Shown piece by piece: positions 13,101-23,190 of a stretch of DNA of 64,000 nucleotides. The notes beneath the pieces were generated by a model. It ran no database searches and was not told the DNA's origin. It was given only the letters and a program-made list of their open reading frames with translations. How positions within the stretch are numbered: position 1 is the first letter of the stretch; every line of letters begins with the position of its first letter. The DNA lies in NCBI RefSeq assembly GCF_031877795.1, contig NC_133939.1, positions 5,251,698 to 5,315,697 on the forward strand, read 5' to 3'. Made by a program: the position numbers and the translations under genes. This stretch comes from Strix aluco. Its lineage: Eukaryota; Chordata; Aves; Strigiformes; Strigidae.

Positions 13101-16100
13101 TTTTCTCCCCAAAGTGAAGTGGGCACAGAGCTGCCATTTCGTCTCATGCACCCCAAACCTGACGAAAAGAACCTATCAGGTCAGTTATGCCTGGTTTTTG
13201 CCTTTCTCCGTTAACAGACTCAGGTGAAATCTTACCATTGCAAGGCTTATAGTGATTTGTTCTATAGGAAGGCTTTAGAGTCTGCAAGGCTCTATGGGGA
13301 CTGCTCTCTGTGTGTGTATATGTATCTGCATGTGTATATGTGTATATCTCAACCTCAAGGCACAAAATAGCAAGGAGGAGGAATGCTAAGATGGGAGAAG
13401 GTGGAAGTGGGCCATGTTCCTTTTTTATCTTTCATCTGTGGAATCACAACTCAAAGCAGAGGGGCTTGAGGAAGCACTGCACAGTTGAATCTCATGACTA
13501 CTGTGCAAAATTTTCTGAACGAAGCTGTCCGCAATTCCTAGCCAGACTCTAATACAGCAAACAAGAATCTGTCACAGAAAACACCTAAGACACATGAACA
13601 CTGTAAAAAATAAAATCTTTCCAGCAAAGTTAAGAGGTGATAAAACTGTTTGTGATTTTAGAGTCCCTGTTATCTTGATGTGGCATTGGCCACAGTGTCT
13701 GTGATGTGGCCTTTATGTTCAGTGGGTATCTGAGAGGAACGTCTTTGCAGAGTCAGGTCAGTAAATGGAAGTGTGGGAACTTTAAATCAGCATAAGGAGC
13801 ATGTTGAGAATTGGGATCAGATGCCAAAACTGCAGGCTGTCTTGAGCATCTGTGTTCTCCTCCCACTTCCTCAGGCCCTGACTGGCCCTGTTCTCTAATG
13901 GTGAACATGCAGAAACCGCAAGGTGCTTGCACTAAACCAGAAGCTCCTGTACAGCATGCGAAGCAGCTACTGAACACAAAACATTATGCCAGCCTTTCAG
14001 TGTTGGGCTGTTATAGATGAGTCATCTTGTCCTACCCTCTATATTTGGACAGAGTTGCATGGGTTTCAAACAAAAACCCATGGCTGTTTCTGTGTTGCTT
14101 TTCTTTTTTTCTTTTTTCTTTGAGCCCAAACTTACCTAAAGCTACTGTTTCTGAGAACATGACCACTGGAAGATGATGGTGGAACCCGTGAAGAGTTATC
14201 CTGAGATAGGTGCTTTGTTCTGTACTGGAAGCATTAGAAAGGGGTGACTTGAGTCTTATTGTGCAAAATTGCTGGAGGAATCAAGTGTGAGTGATGAGAA
14301 GAGAGACTGGTGATCCCACTCCACACTCAGTTGCTCTGGTTGGGAATCAGTGTTTGCTAATTATGGATGTGCTGGCGTGGGTGGAGGTAGGTTTCTTCGC
14401 TCCTGTAAGAATTGCACTATAGGAAACTCCTTTTCACTGGGAAAACCCCTGCTATGAGCTGTGTCAGCATAGCCTCTTAGCACAGACACAGAACATGCTC
14501 ATAGGAGAAGTTTTTTGTGCATGTTACACCCCATCAGAGCCACAGTGAGCCTGGGAAGCACCTTCAGGACAAATCCATAAGGCCTATTCCCCTCTCACCC
14601 CTTTTCTGCTGTGGCCACAAAGAGGAGAGCCATGTAACCGAAGAGTAGCATAGGACACCCCACAGCGGCATGCAGCCCAAAGCTGCCTCCAGCTGTCCAG
14701 CAAGGTGAAAATCAGGTCCTCAGGGGTGGTCCACAGGACTAAAAAGGTTGGATCACCTTGGAGAAGCTGCTGTGAAGCGAATGTTTTTGTTGGCATAGCT
14801 GTGCCCATGCTGCAGGTTTCCCTTTCATGCTGCAGGCCGGTGAAGCTCTGCCAGCAAAACCCTGACATTGCTGCACACTTGATCATGATCTCAAATGGGT
14901 GACTCACTGTGGGAGAGCCGCTTTGGCAAGGGTCTTTTGCCTCTTCGGGTAGCTTGTATATACTGAAGCATTTCCCTCAGGCTTTCCTGCACAAATCCCC
15001 CTGCCCAGGACCTGGGTGAGGGGCTGGGACTGGCATTGGTGGCTCCAGGAGCGGTGGCTGGTGAGGGACATCTAGTGCCCATGGGGAGCCTCGCAGGGCA
15101 GAGGTTCTGGGGGGCGGCTGAGGGCTGCAAAACCTGGAGCTTTCATGGTTACAGAGAAAAGCTTGAAAACGTCAAACAAGGATCACCCAAAGGCTTAGGC
15201 AACTGTAAAGAATTGTGCGTTTTTAGAATGGAGTGAATTTTTTTTACGTGACATTTTTTGATGTTAAAATGCTGTAACCCCCTTTCTATTACTTACACTT
15301 CAGGCAGATAATTCTGGCAGAAGCATTTGCAATATGAGATAAAATGGAAGTCAGTCAGTTCTCCCTTCTAAGATAATTTCAAAGGATGCCTGATATACTC
15401 CTTTATATAGTACACTCAAAAGGATGTGGGCAGAAGACTTTACGAGGGAAATGGAGAACTGCAATATTTCTCAGATCGCTTCCCCCAACACATCCTCTTA
15501 CTAAAGGCACAGCCCACGTATTGTTTGCTACATCAAAGTCTTCTAGGAGTTTGCTGTCAGAAGACAGCTATGGTTCATGTATTTTATACAGATGGAAATT
15601 GCAAATTTCTACAAATTGAAAAAAATACAGGTAGTTTCAGGAGCTTATCCCATGGGAAAGCCCTACAAATGGTTAACTTGAGAAATAAATGCTTTCTCTT
15701 AAAAAAAGATACTGTAACACAGCAGAAAATTCCTCTGAAGCCTGCATAGCTGACATGAAAACTGTGCTGGAATGTGGTGTCTGAGCTCATTACAGGGCAT
15801 AAAACAGCCTCCCATATGAAGCTGGTAAACTAAAACTCTTTCCGTCTTTATTGGCTGGTAGTTTTCCATGCACTGTGCCTAATTACTCTTCCCAATTATG
15901 AGTTCATGCTTTTTAAATTTTTAATCTACCACTTAGTTCATAAACTCTGAGAAATAAAATCTGTTTCATTAGTGAAATACCATCTGATTTGGAATCAAGC
16001 GAATCAAGACTTAATTGCAGAGATGGAGCTTCAACAAACTGTTTAGACTCTCAAGAGCCCCCAAAGATGGAATTTTTCTTTGCTGGCTAGTTCGGCAGCC

Positions 16101-19100
16101 TCTGCAGTGGATGTAGGCAGGGGTGCATACACAGGGAATTTTGAGATCACTCCTTATCTTCTTTTTCCGTTCCCTTTTGTTTTTACTGATGACTCAGTAG
16201 TAACCAGTTTGCCTATTGCACCTCCCTGCTTACTTGACTGCCACTTCATCTTAACAGCTGAGAGAAAGAAGTCAAAGCAACCGTTTTACAGAGTCAAAGC
16301 TGAAGTGGGATTAAAAAATGCCATGTATTATGATTTATTCCTTGCAGTGTAGTAATACCCTCTTTCCTTCTCTAGCCCAGGTGATTTACGGCAAAAGTAG
16401 ATAAAACGTGTAGCATCAGTATATTTAATCATGCAGGGCTGATTTGAGTGTAGAGAACCTCAGAGAGATAAGCGTTCTCAAGAACATGGTTTAATTTTTT
16501 TAGGGCCAAACTGGGGCAAGTGTGGTCAACTGCTGTGTGCTTTATGTCACAGCAGATTGCTTTGCCCTTTTTATTTGTCTGTGAGCAAGCTTTGAAGCAT
16601 TCATCACTCAGTGAAATCAGGTCTGTCAGTGCATGGCTATTGCAGATTGCTTGATCTTTCTTTTCTGTGTCTGGAAGAGACAGAATAGGAACGGCTTGCT
16701 ACCTTTCCTGTGTTTATTTATAGCTTTCTTGTCTTGGACTCCTTGTAGGCCAGCATTTGCATGTTTCATGTGTGCTGGTTTTGCAACTGGTTTTGGACCC
16801 ATGTGGTTCACAGGCGGTTATTTTTAGGCAAAGCAGCTCCTGTCACATTGGCAGTCTGTCTTTTCCGCCTGTTGACAAAAATGTATAGAGATCTGTTTCT
16901 TTTAAAGATAGATTCAAACTGGGCTGTGTCTCTTTATGCTTCCAAGACCTTTCCCAGTCAGCAGTTAGCCCAGAAGCTCCTGCTGGGTTTTCCTCAAGGC
17001 TGTGGTCTCAGTGTGAGTTCTTTGGTCTGGGGTTTTCCTGCCCTTCTCCTCATGTTTTACATTTTGTAGGCCTATGTCTTGGACACTGGCCTTTGTTTTG
17101 GCTGTTGTTCAACAAATGGTCATTTATCTGCTCCCTTGTTAAACTTGCACCAAGGGGCTGGTTTCAAGAAACCCATAAATGCTTTGTCACTTTAATAGTA
17201 AAGCTATACCTGCCCTGTATTGGTATTGTAACTTTCAGAAGTTAGTAAATTTTTAAAGCACTTGAATGTGTTGAAAAATAACACAGCCTACTCCATTTTT
17301 TTTTTCCCACCCATAAAGTTAAGAGAGGTTAAAAGCAAGCTTATAATGAAAATTACCATATGCCACAACTTTAATTATATGGAATCATTTCTGTGGCTGC
17401 ATAATAAAAGCTTACAGAAAACCCTCTGCAGAGAGTATGATGACATTCTGGAGCCTCATTGATCCTTGAACACAGCCCCCTCCTATCCCAACCCTCAAAA
17501 CAATTGCTGGCATGCCAGTTAGAAAAAGAAAAAGTCTGCCCACTTTCAGGTTCCTGAGAATTTTTCAATATCATAATGTTAAATAAGACACAAGACAGCA
17601 AGAGAACTATGTGGAGTGGGACTAACTCCTTCTAGGGTGCAAATGTAGCCATTTAACAAGCATATGGGATGTAGTATAGCAGCCTGAATGCAAAGTAGCG
17701 CATCTTTGAATGTCATTGTACATCTGAGGTATAGCATAAGCATTACGCTGCTGCCATACTACCTATGTATTGATTCTGTAATCACTTATCTGACAGGTAA
17801 AGTATGTGCCCAACTGAAACGATACCTATTTCCCCCCCTCAACCCATTTTGTAAAACTGGCTTCAAACCTCATTGGTGGGTATCTCACTCAGCTTCACCC
17901 ACGTCATTGATGTCACTGTTCCCATAGTAATGAATGTACTTCAGAGAGGGGAAAGAGAGCAGACTATTTAAAGAATAAAAATTGGGGGAAAATTGAAATG
18001 AGAATGATGCATTATGTGTTGGAAATTTCCAAAGTTCTAAATATTTCATTTAAAATCCATTCCAATCAAGCATGCATGATCTGAGACTTTCCAGACTTCA
18101 TCTTAGCTTCTGTGAGTAGAGGAAATCATCCTTTTTGAGTCTGGATAGACACCATCATGAATGTCTTTACATGATCCATCCTTTGAGGCATTTTGGCTAG
18201 AGTGGCCCCATTTGGCACACATTTTAATGCTGACTTTTCCAGCAGTGCTAGTTGCTACTTGTTGCCCTTGATTTCAGTGTGTGTTGTGGGTGGGAGTTCT
18301 CCAGGTAGCAAGTTATGCAGTCACTGAAGCATCCCAGATCCCTGACAACTTCTGTAGAATGATGGCCTAGGTGCACTTTGCTCACTGACTTAAACTCATG
18401 AGAAGTAAGCCAGTGAAGTGACTGTTACTTGCTAAACCTAAAGTAACTGTGAGAACAAAAAAATCCCTGCCCCCATTTCATCACTGCAATACAGTCTGTT
18501 CTGCTTATTTTAGGCTGTGCTGAAACAGCTTCCAAGGAATCCTGTGAGCAAGCAGGATTTGTTACGGTGTGGTTAGCAAAGATCCCATTACAGAACACAA
18601 GTGCCAAAGGACTCAGGATTATATTTAGGCAAGGATGAAATCAGGAGTATTGCCTCAAGTGCATAAACTATCTAATGAGAGACCACCTAGGCCCTTCTGT
18701 ATTCTGACCTCGTTTGATTTTTAATACCTTCATGTTTATTGAACGAGAACATCGTCTTCTCGTTAGCTGACTACTTAAATTACAGTGACAGACCAATTAA
18801 GACTAACATCATATCACACAAGCACTGTCATCTCTGAGTAGAAGTGTGTGCACAGATGTCTCTCACAGCTGTGACCATGAGCAAGCGTAAATGGGAAAAT
18901 CTGTGTTTCTCAGCCCTTCTGATGTCTTGGGCAACGTTGCTAGAGTGCTTTTCCACTCGGGATATCAAGTTTTGCTTCATCAGGTGCATGTACGCACATT
19001 TTGAGAGTTTCTGGAATTCTCCTTGTATTGCTGCAAGTCCTACTGCTTGTTACTGTTTGGTCTTGTCAGTTTATCGATTTTTTTACTGGTCCTAGCATTC

Positions 19101-19955
19101 ACTGTTCTAACGATTGGTGTGTCTTTTTTCCTCTTTTACTGCATGCTGATGACTGCAGGGAAGGGCGGGTAAGTTTCTTTTCATAATATTTCACTATTCA
19201 CTAATAATATTTCATTAATAATAATTCTAGCTGCAGTTGTGCATTGACTCTTGAAAACCCCTCAAAATTGTCTGAAAATCCACAAGGTTCACAGAGTATG
19301 AGCTTAAATCCAAAGTAAGTTACTGCAGCTTGAAAAATTACTGCTATCAGTTGAACATTGGTGACTGACCATGTGAAACTAGTTTAAGACAACATGTTTT
19401 GCCTCACAGTTGGAGGGGGAGGGATGTGTCTGTGGTCAGCTGATGCTCTGTAGCTCTAAGTTTCAGAAGTTCAATAGGTTTGACTATGTGCCCTTATTTT
19501 AGTACAGAAGGAATAAGGATGAAAGGTTTCACATTTTATTTCTAGACAAAGACCCTTTCAGGCTGCATACTATTTAGCTAGCTGATAAATACTTAGCTGG
19601 AATGGACATGATTTGGTACAGATTAAAACCTCCTTAGTTTGTGTCCTGACTTGCTCAATCAACTGCTTTTCATACTAGCTAGAATACCACCAATGAAGAT
19701 GGTGCCTGTGGGAATGTGATCCAAATCCCTTTGAAGACAAAGGAAACATTACCAGAATCTGCTCCGGGCTTCTCATCTTCCTCCTATATGTTTTCGTTAG
19801 TCTGGTGGTATAAAAAAACTGCTAACATCATTTTGAAAGAACTGTGTTTCTTCCATTTCAGTGAAGCAGAGCTGGTATTTGAGGAGTTTGCTCGTCAACA
19901 GCTAAAAGATATGCTTGATGATGAAGACAAGGATATGCCCTCAGCTGATGAGTGA
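4118..19955 (+). CDS. SAG: S-arrestin (visual rod arrestin), whole spliced coding region
   Basis: S-arrestin binds phosphorylated, light-activated rhodopsin in photoreceptors and blocks coupling to transducin. Fifteen exons join in frame: 4118-4177, 4748-4808, 4894-4938, 5231-5424, 6666-6725, 7890-7957, 8157-8292, 8653-8737, 10290-10362, 11270-11407, 11722-11799, 12702-12725, 13115-13179, 19159-19168 and 19862-19955. They give 396 residues; human SAG has 405. Arrestin N domain is about residues 9-180, C domain about 181-355, and the acidic C-tail is last. Residues expected to form the polar core are D29, R167 (in [10 protein letters not shown]), D292 and D299 (gate loop LDGRLKDED) and R377 (FEEFAR). 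Family signature [10 protein letters not shown] is intact. The sequence fits SAG better than ARR3 or the beta-arrestins ([27 protein letters not shown]), and DGKD is the next gene as in human. The exon count matches the 15 coding exons of human SAG. The 10-nt exon is the least certain part. Confidence 0.93.
4178..4747 (+). other. SAG intron after coding exon 1
   Basis: Ordinary intron. It contains a homopolymer junction at about 4260-4283, a run of C followed by a run of T, likely length-variable. Nothing else is recognised. Confidence 0.8.
4748..4808 (+). CDS. SAG: SAG coding exon 2
   Basis: Acceptor CTACAG, donor GTAAGT. It encodes [20 protein letters not shown] plus one base. D29, in the GKRDF motif, corresponds to the conserved polar-core aspartate of arrestins. 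Confidence 0.95.
4894..4938 (+). CDS. SAG: SAG coding exon 3
   Basis: A long T tract precedes CAG. The exon encodes [15 protein letters not shown] with split codons at both ends. The donor GTTTGA is weaker than consensus. Confidence 0.93.
5231..5424 (+). CDS. SAG: SAG coding exon 4
   Basis: The largest SAG exon. It encodes [19 protein letters not shown] and onward through RVQVYPP to NAYPFFFT, including the arrestin family signature around GLTFRRDL and the central finger-loop region. The donor is GTAAGT at 5425, phase 0. Confidence 0.97.
5425..6665 (+). other. SAG intron after coding exon 4
   Basis: Intron of 1.24 kb. It holds the exact 33-bp tandem duplication described separately at 5747-5812; no other feature is recognised. 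Confidence 0.85.
5747..5812 (+). repeat. 33-bp tandem duplication, two copies
   Basis: A unit beginning gtgctcacagaggaagtgcc occurs at 5747-5779 and again at 5780-5812, nearly identical across 33 bp. Because 33 is a multiple of three it keeps an open frame, but the site is intronic. The near-identity suggests a recent slippage or duplication event. Confidence 0.9.
6666..6725 (+). CDS. SAG: SAG coding exon 5
   Basis: It encodes [20 protein letters not shown], 20 residues, phase 0 at both ends. Acceptor CACAG, donor GTGAGA. The FPDYLPCSV motif is typical of rod arrestin. Confidence 0.95.
6726..7889 (+). other. SAG intron after coding exon 5
   Basis: Intron of 1.16 kb. I see no gene, RNA or repeat that I can name. 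Confidence 0.8.
7890..7957 (+). CDS. SAG: SAG coding exon 6
   Basis: It encodes [20 protein letters not shown] and HK plus two bases. [10 protein letters not shown] is the strongly conserved arrestin strand. The donor GTAACA is non-consensus at the last two positions. The stretch after AFSTD is several residues shorter than in human SAG. Confidence 0.94.
8157..8292 (+). CDS. SAG: SAG coding exon 7
   Basis: It encodes [20 protein letters not shown] and onward to [20 protein letters not shown]167 is the counterpart of the phosphate-sensor arginine (bovine R175) of the polar core. Acceptor CCCAG, donor GTGAGG, phase 0 at the end. Confidence 0.95.
8293..8652 (+). other. SAG intron after coding exon 7
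   Basis: Short intron of 360 bases. It contains the perfect 16-bp palindrome at 8328-8343 described separately, and ends in a TCTAG acceptor. Confidence 0.8.
8328..8343. repeat. Perfect 16-bp palindrome
   Basis: The sequence tattggcatgccaata equals its own reverse complement. It holds two inverted TTGGC half sites of the NFI type, but with a 2-base gap where a full NFI site has about 5. Function is unknown; it lies 36 bases inside a SAG intron. Confidence 0.8.
8653..8737 (+). CDS. SAG: SAG coding exon 8
   Basis: It encodes [20 protein letters not shown] then TVKKIKVQ plus one base. The YHGEPI motif is a conserved arrestin C-domain element. The acceptor is TAG, the donor GTATGT. Confidence 0.95.
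8738..10289 (+). other. SAG intron after coding exon 8
   Basis: Intron of 1.55 kb carrying the CR1 insertion at about 9346-9671. No coding or RNA gene is seen outside the repeat. Confidence 0.85.
9346..9671 (+). mobile_element. CR1 LINE, 5'-truncated 3' end
   Basis: This is the 3' end of an avian chicken-repeat-1 non-LTR retrotransposon. Diagnostic blocks in order are cctacaggaaagctgg, tttagattagatat, caggttgcccagagaagctg, ggctgccccctccctgga, tgtccctgcccatggcaggg and ttccaacccaaaccattcta. It is truncated at its 5' side as is usual for CR1 and has no reverse-transcriptase frame. It is far less diverged than the relic near 2335-3820, so it is younger. It is the best evidence that the genome is avian. 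Confidence 0.93.
10290..10362 (+). CDS. SAG: SAG coding exon 9
   Basis: It encodes [20 protein letters not shown] then AEEA plus two bases. Acceptor TTTTCAG, donor [15 protein letters not shown] matches rod arrestin. Confidence 0.95.
10363..11269 (+). other. SAG intron after coding exon 9
   Basis: Intron of 0.9 kb with no recognised feature beyond a short GT run at about 10492-10503. Confidence 0.8.
11270..11407 (+). CDS. SAG: SAG coding exon 10
   Basis: It encodes [20 protein letters not shown] then [20 protein letters not shown] and NLASST. D292 and D299 of the gate loop are the expected polar-core aspartates. Acceptor TTTCAG, donor GTGAGT. Confidence 0.96.
11408..11721 (+). other. SAG intron after coding exon 10
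   Basis: Intron of 314 bases; nothing recognised. The acceptor is TAG. Confidence 0.8.
11722..11799 (+). CDS. SAG: SAG coding exon 11
   Basis: It encodes [20 protein letters not shown] then VKLTVP plus two bases. [12 protein letters not shown] is a conserved arrestin C-domain strand. The acceptor is TAG, the donor GTAAGA. Confidence 0.95.
11800..12701 (+). other. SAG intron after coding exon 11
   Basis: Intron of 0.9 kb with no recognised feature. Confidence 0.8.
12702..12725 (+). CDS. SAG: SAG coding exon 12 (24-nt small exon)
   Basis: It encodes GMLGDLTS with split codons at both ends, matching human GFLGELTSS. Acceptor CTGTAG, donor GTAAAT. It is too short to appear as an open reading frame but is required to keep frame and homology. 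Confidence 0.92.
12726..13114 (+). other. SAG intron after coding exon 12
   Basis: Intron of 389 bases; nothing recognised. It ends in a pyrimidine tract and AAAG acceptor. Confidence 0.8.
13115..13179 (+). CDS. SAG: SAG coding exon 13
   Basis: It encodes [20 protein letters not shown] then LS plus one base. [11 protein letters not shown] is the end of the arrestin C domain. The donor is GTCAGT at 13180. If this donor is not used, the frame continues as [11 protein letters not shown] and stops, which would truncate the C-tail. Confidence 0.92.
13180..19158 (+). other. SAG intron after coding exon 13 (6 kb)
   Basis: The largest SAG intron. It has a TG/TA-rich microsatellite-like tract at about 13309-13350. 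Otherwise I recognise no gene, RNA or mobile element. Open frames of about 100 codons near 14600-14900, 15426-15749 and 16761-17069 show no family resemblance and no splice logic. Confidence 0.75.
19159..19168 (+). CDS. SAG: SAG coding exon 14 (predicted 10-nt microexon)
   Basis: The bases ggaagggcgg lie between a TGCAG acceptor with a strong upstream pyrimidine tract (about 19122-19139) and a GTAAGT donor. Exon 13 ends in phase 1 and exon 15 needs two bases before it, so an exon of length 1 modulo 3 is required, and 10 fits. Mammalian SAG genes are known to have a 10-bp exon at this place. The result reads S-G-K-G-G-E-A, unlike the human SYQDAN, so another 10-nt site in the 6-kb intron cannot be excluded. 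Confidence 0.62.
19169..19861 (+). other. SAG last intron
   Basis: Intron of 0.69 kb; nothing recognised. It ends in TTCCATTTCAG. Confidence 0.75.
19862..19955 (+). CDS. SAG: SAG coding exon 15 (C-tail and stop)
   Basis: It encodes [20 protein letters not shown] then [10 protein letters not shown] and a TGA stop at 19953-19955. FEEFAR carries R377, the C-tail arginine that closes the polar core, and the acidic tail is typical of rod arrestin. Confidence 0.95.
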
Positions 19956-20655
19956 CTAAAAGAACAAGCTGCCAGAGAAGCTATGTAGTCTGGCATCAAT
20001 TACAAGTTTAGGAGCTAGGTTTCTAGTAAACTGCATGTTCTCAGTGCATGCATGGTCTTCCAGGGATCAGCCCTGAGATCAGTGGACGTAAAACCATGAA
20101 TCTAAACCCGTGAATCTCTATTGCTTATTAAAAGCTTCAGCTCTAGAAGAATGTAGCAAACTCAAAACCTGATGCTTACTTGAGCTACCAGAGGACAGGA
20201 AGGCTGCCGTGCCATGACTTCTGCATTCAGGGCTACCTAGCAAAAAGGTTGGTGGTTTCACCACTGATGAGAGCTTAAATGATGGTTTGTGCAGCCTGCC
20301 TAGACCTACGCGGTGTCAAAGAGTCTCTGACTTTGAAATGCTAGTGAACCAAGTCCTGGTCTGGACTGGCTTGCAGTCTTTGGTGATTCATTGAAGTTTC
20401 TCAGCGGACTGTACAAAACTGATTTTATTTCCTTTTGGTTGCTTTTGCATTTATGCTTTACGAAACTCATCTAGTGAATATTATTAGTGCTTGCACTGTC
20501 CCCCTGTGTGGCTTTCATCCACTTTCTGTATTATTAAATGTCTTGCAAGTCATCTTCCCCAGTGGCTATAATGCTGAGATACAATGTTAGTTTTCTAGCA
20601 ATATTCTTAACCACCACATTATTAAAGATGAGAGGAATGTGCACTGTCCATGAAT
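19956..20655 (+). other. SAG: SAG 3' UTR (approximate)
   Basis: Sequence after the stop codon. Candidate polyadenylation hexamers are ATTAAA at 20533-20538 and ATTAAA at 20631-20636. Neither can be proven as the used site, so the end is approximate. Confidence 0.5.
20533..20538 (+). terminator. Candidate SAG polyadenylation signal
   Basis: ATTAAA, the most common variant of the polyadenylation hexamer, 578 bases after the SAG stop. A second ATTAAA follows at 20631. Assignment is by position only. Confidence 0.35.
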
Positions 20656-23190
20656 TCCTTAACAAAGCTCCCTGTATACACAACTCCAAACAGAGAACTG
20701 CTAGTCCAGACTGATCCTATATTTAATCTAGTTTCCTGTATGCAAGAGAGCTTCAAAGGAGGGTGCAGTAAAATTAAGGAGGAAATTATGGGACAGCCTG
20801 CCCCGAGGAGCCTTTTCCAACATCCATCTGCCAGAGGTCGGTTTATGCTCTAAGAAAAGAGATTGTATTAGGCAAACTTTGTTCTCTTTTGTTGATCTGG
20901 ATATTCTCATTATCCATGTAAGTGTCTAATCCTTTCCTGAATCTCACTTATATTTTGGCTGAAGTGAGTTGCATCAACTAATTACATTTTGCATGTAAAA
21001 CGACTGGTGTTTTCTTTTTCTTGTTTGTGCTCTAAATCTGCTTTTCAATGTCTCTGGTTTAAACTCGGGAAAGTCTGAATGCAGAGCGTACATTTACTAA
21101 TATAAACTTATGCTTCCCACTCTATGCACTGGAAAATGGAATTAAGAACTTCCCACTTATATCTTGGTTAACAATGATGTGCTTTTAACAGAGAAGAAAA
21201 TGAGGGAGACATTTTTGAGATGTCTGTTTCCTTCCAGCGGGAGCAGGACTCCTGGTGAAAGCCTGCTGTAAGCGCGTTGCACTCCCATCCTGGTTCAGGC
21301 TGCAGAGGCTGCATGAACTGAGCTTGCCCACTCTCTGGCTCAGGCTACTACTGACCACTGTAACAAGTCAAAGCAGCCTGCTTTGGAGAAAAGTGGGGGC
21401 TGTTCTCTGGCATTTCTGCAGAATTGTTCTATATACAGGCCTTGTTTTTTGAGCAGAGGCTTGTTTGTTTGTTCTTGTTGACACCATCATGGTTACAAGC
21501 CCTACTTTTACAGATGGTCCAAAGGTTTTAACCAAACAGCTTTATATGTGGCCTCAAACACTTACAAATAGGTTGGGTTAAAAGTAAAGCCTTCTCCTGT
21601 TTTGCTTTGTAAACTGGTCTTGATTAAGATGATGAAAGCAGTTAATTAAGACCACAGCTGATTTCACAGTTCCATCAGTGCTCTCACCTAATACCACCTG
21701 TCAGTGTGTTTGGCTCCATTAGTCACAGCTGTCTCACCTTAGGTGAAATTGCAAGAGGCAGTATATTTGCTCTGCTCTTTCTAAGCATTGTGTGCTTTGC
21801 TGCTAAAGACGACCTGTGGCCATTTTCTGGTGTTCGTGGTCAGTATAATTTCTGTGTAATTTCAGCTTTGGGTTTGGGGGAGGGTGAGGCGTTTGCACCT
21901 GGATTTCTGGGAAGGCTTTTCTAATGATTGCCTTGGTATTTTTACTACTAATTTTTTGATGACTTGAGAAGAATGCACTGATACAGTAAGGTTGAGCAAA
22001 TTACTGGAGAGCTGGTATTCAGGCAATCCTTTAAAGATGCTAAGAGGAGGAGGGGGAACAGTGTGTGACTATCTTCTAGTCTTGCTTTAAAGTGCAGCTT
22101 GCTCTACAGAGGTGCTTCCTTCAATGTTACTGGACCTGTAAGTATGGGACTAGCAAACTTAGAGGCCCAATTCCTTTTTTTTCCTTACATGTCAGCCTTG
22201 TGAGACGCCTCTGTCGCTGTCTTTCAAATTCATCTGCGGTGATGACTTCCATAAGCTGTGTAACAAAATCACAGTGCGCTCTGCTGTGCGATGGGGAGGA
22301 GTCAGAACGGTTATTAAATCTGTTCTCTTGCCTGAGCTTGGGAAAGCACTTTCAGACATTGACGGTTTGTTTAGCCCATGCTGGACGTTTGCTCATTTGC
22401 TTAGAGAGCAAGGGCTTTCTGCTGGTTCCTTCAGCTCCCTGTCCTGCAGGCCAGGCTGGACTTTTATTCTTCTGCCCTTCAGTCAGCAGATGCTGACCTC
22501 TGTCAGCAGAAAAGAGGTCTCTAGCTGGAACTGTTTGCCTTTTATCTTTGCTTTCTTCTGGTTGTGATGTTACGCTGATCTTTCACCAAGTCAGACCTGT
22601 AGCCTGCTATTCGTATTTACAGCTGGGGGAGAGCGATCCAATTTCCTGACCCTGTGCCTTTGATGTGGTGGGACTCCATTTATAGAAAGCCTGCCAGCTC
22701 CAGGAGAGGGATGCGCTCTGGTAGTGATAGTATCTCTGAAACTGCTGCTTCTGAACGCAGCTTTTCTCAAGTACGTGGCCTCTGCTTTAGCCGCATGTCT
22801 GCTGACGGGACTGGTTTAGTGACAAATGCTTTCCCCTCGTACCTCTTCATGAAATCCCAGATGAAACACCGCGCACTGTCCCGGAGCTGTAGCTACCGGG
22901 GCATTAGAGAAACAAGTGCTTCAGGGCTGAGTTGCCTCACACTCACGGAGGCCGTGAGGAGTGGGCTGTGAGGAGGCAGCCGAGGGTGTTTCCTGAAGAA
23001 TGGAGTGGTGTTGGGCAGCTGAGCCTGCTTGGGCGCTGGGAGAGCAGCAAGCCGCTGTAAGATGGAGCAGGTGCAATGTACCTTTTCGTGCAGGAGGTCG
23101 GTACGGCAGATCTCACCTAAGGGGGGAGAAGGATTTCCCCACAGTATTTTATTATATCCAGTGGAACAATGGGAGCGCTGGAACCAACTG
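20656..23190. other. SAG-DGKD intergenic region
   Basis: About 2.5 kb without a recognised gene. Short open frames occur on both strands but none has splice logic or family resemblance. The stretch near 20700-20950 is possibly a degraded old repeat. Base composition rises in G+C toward the right as the DGKD promoter is approached. Confidence 0.6.

Noticed and set aside
4118..19955. Assignment as cone arrestin (ARR3) or a beta-arrestin
   Set aside because: Diagnostic stretches ([27 protein letters not shown]) and the adjacent DGKD gene fit SAG; ARR3 differs at all of these.
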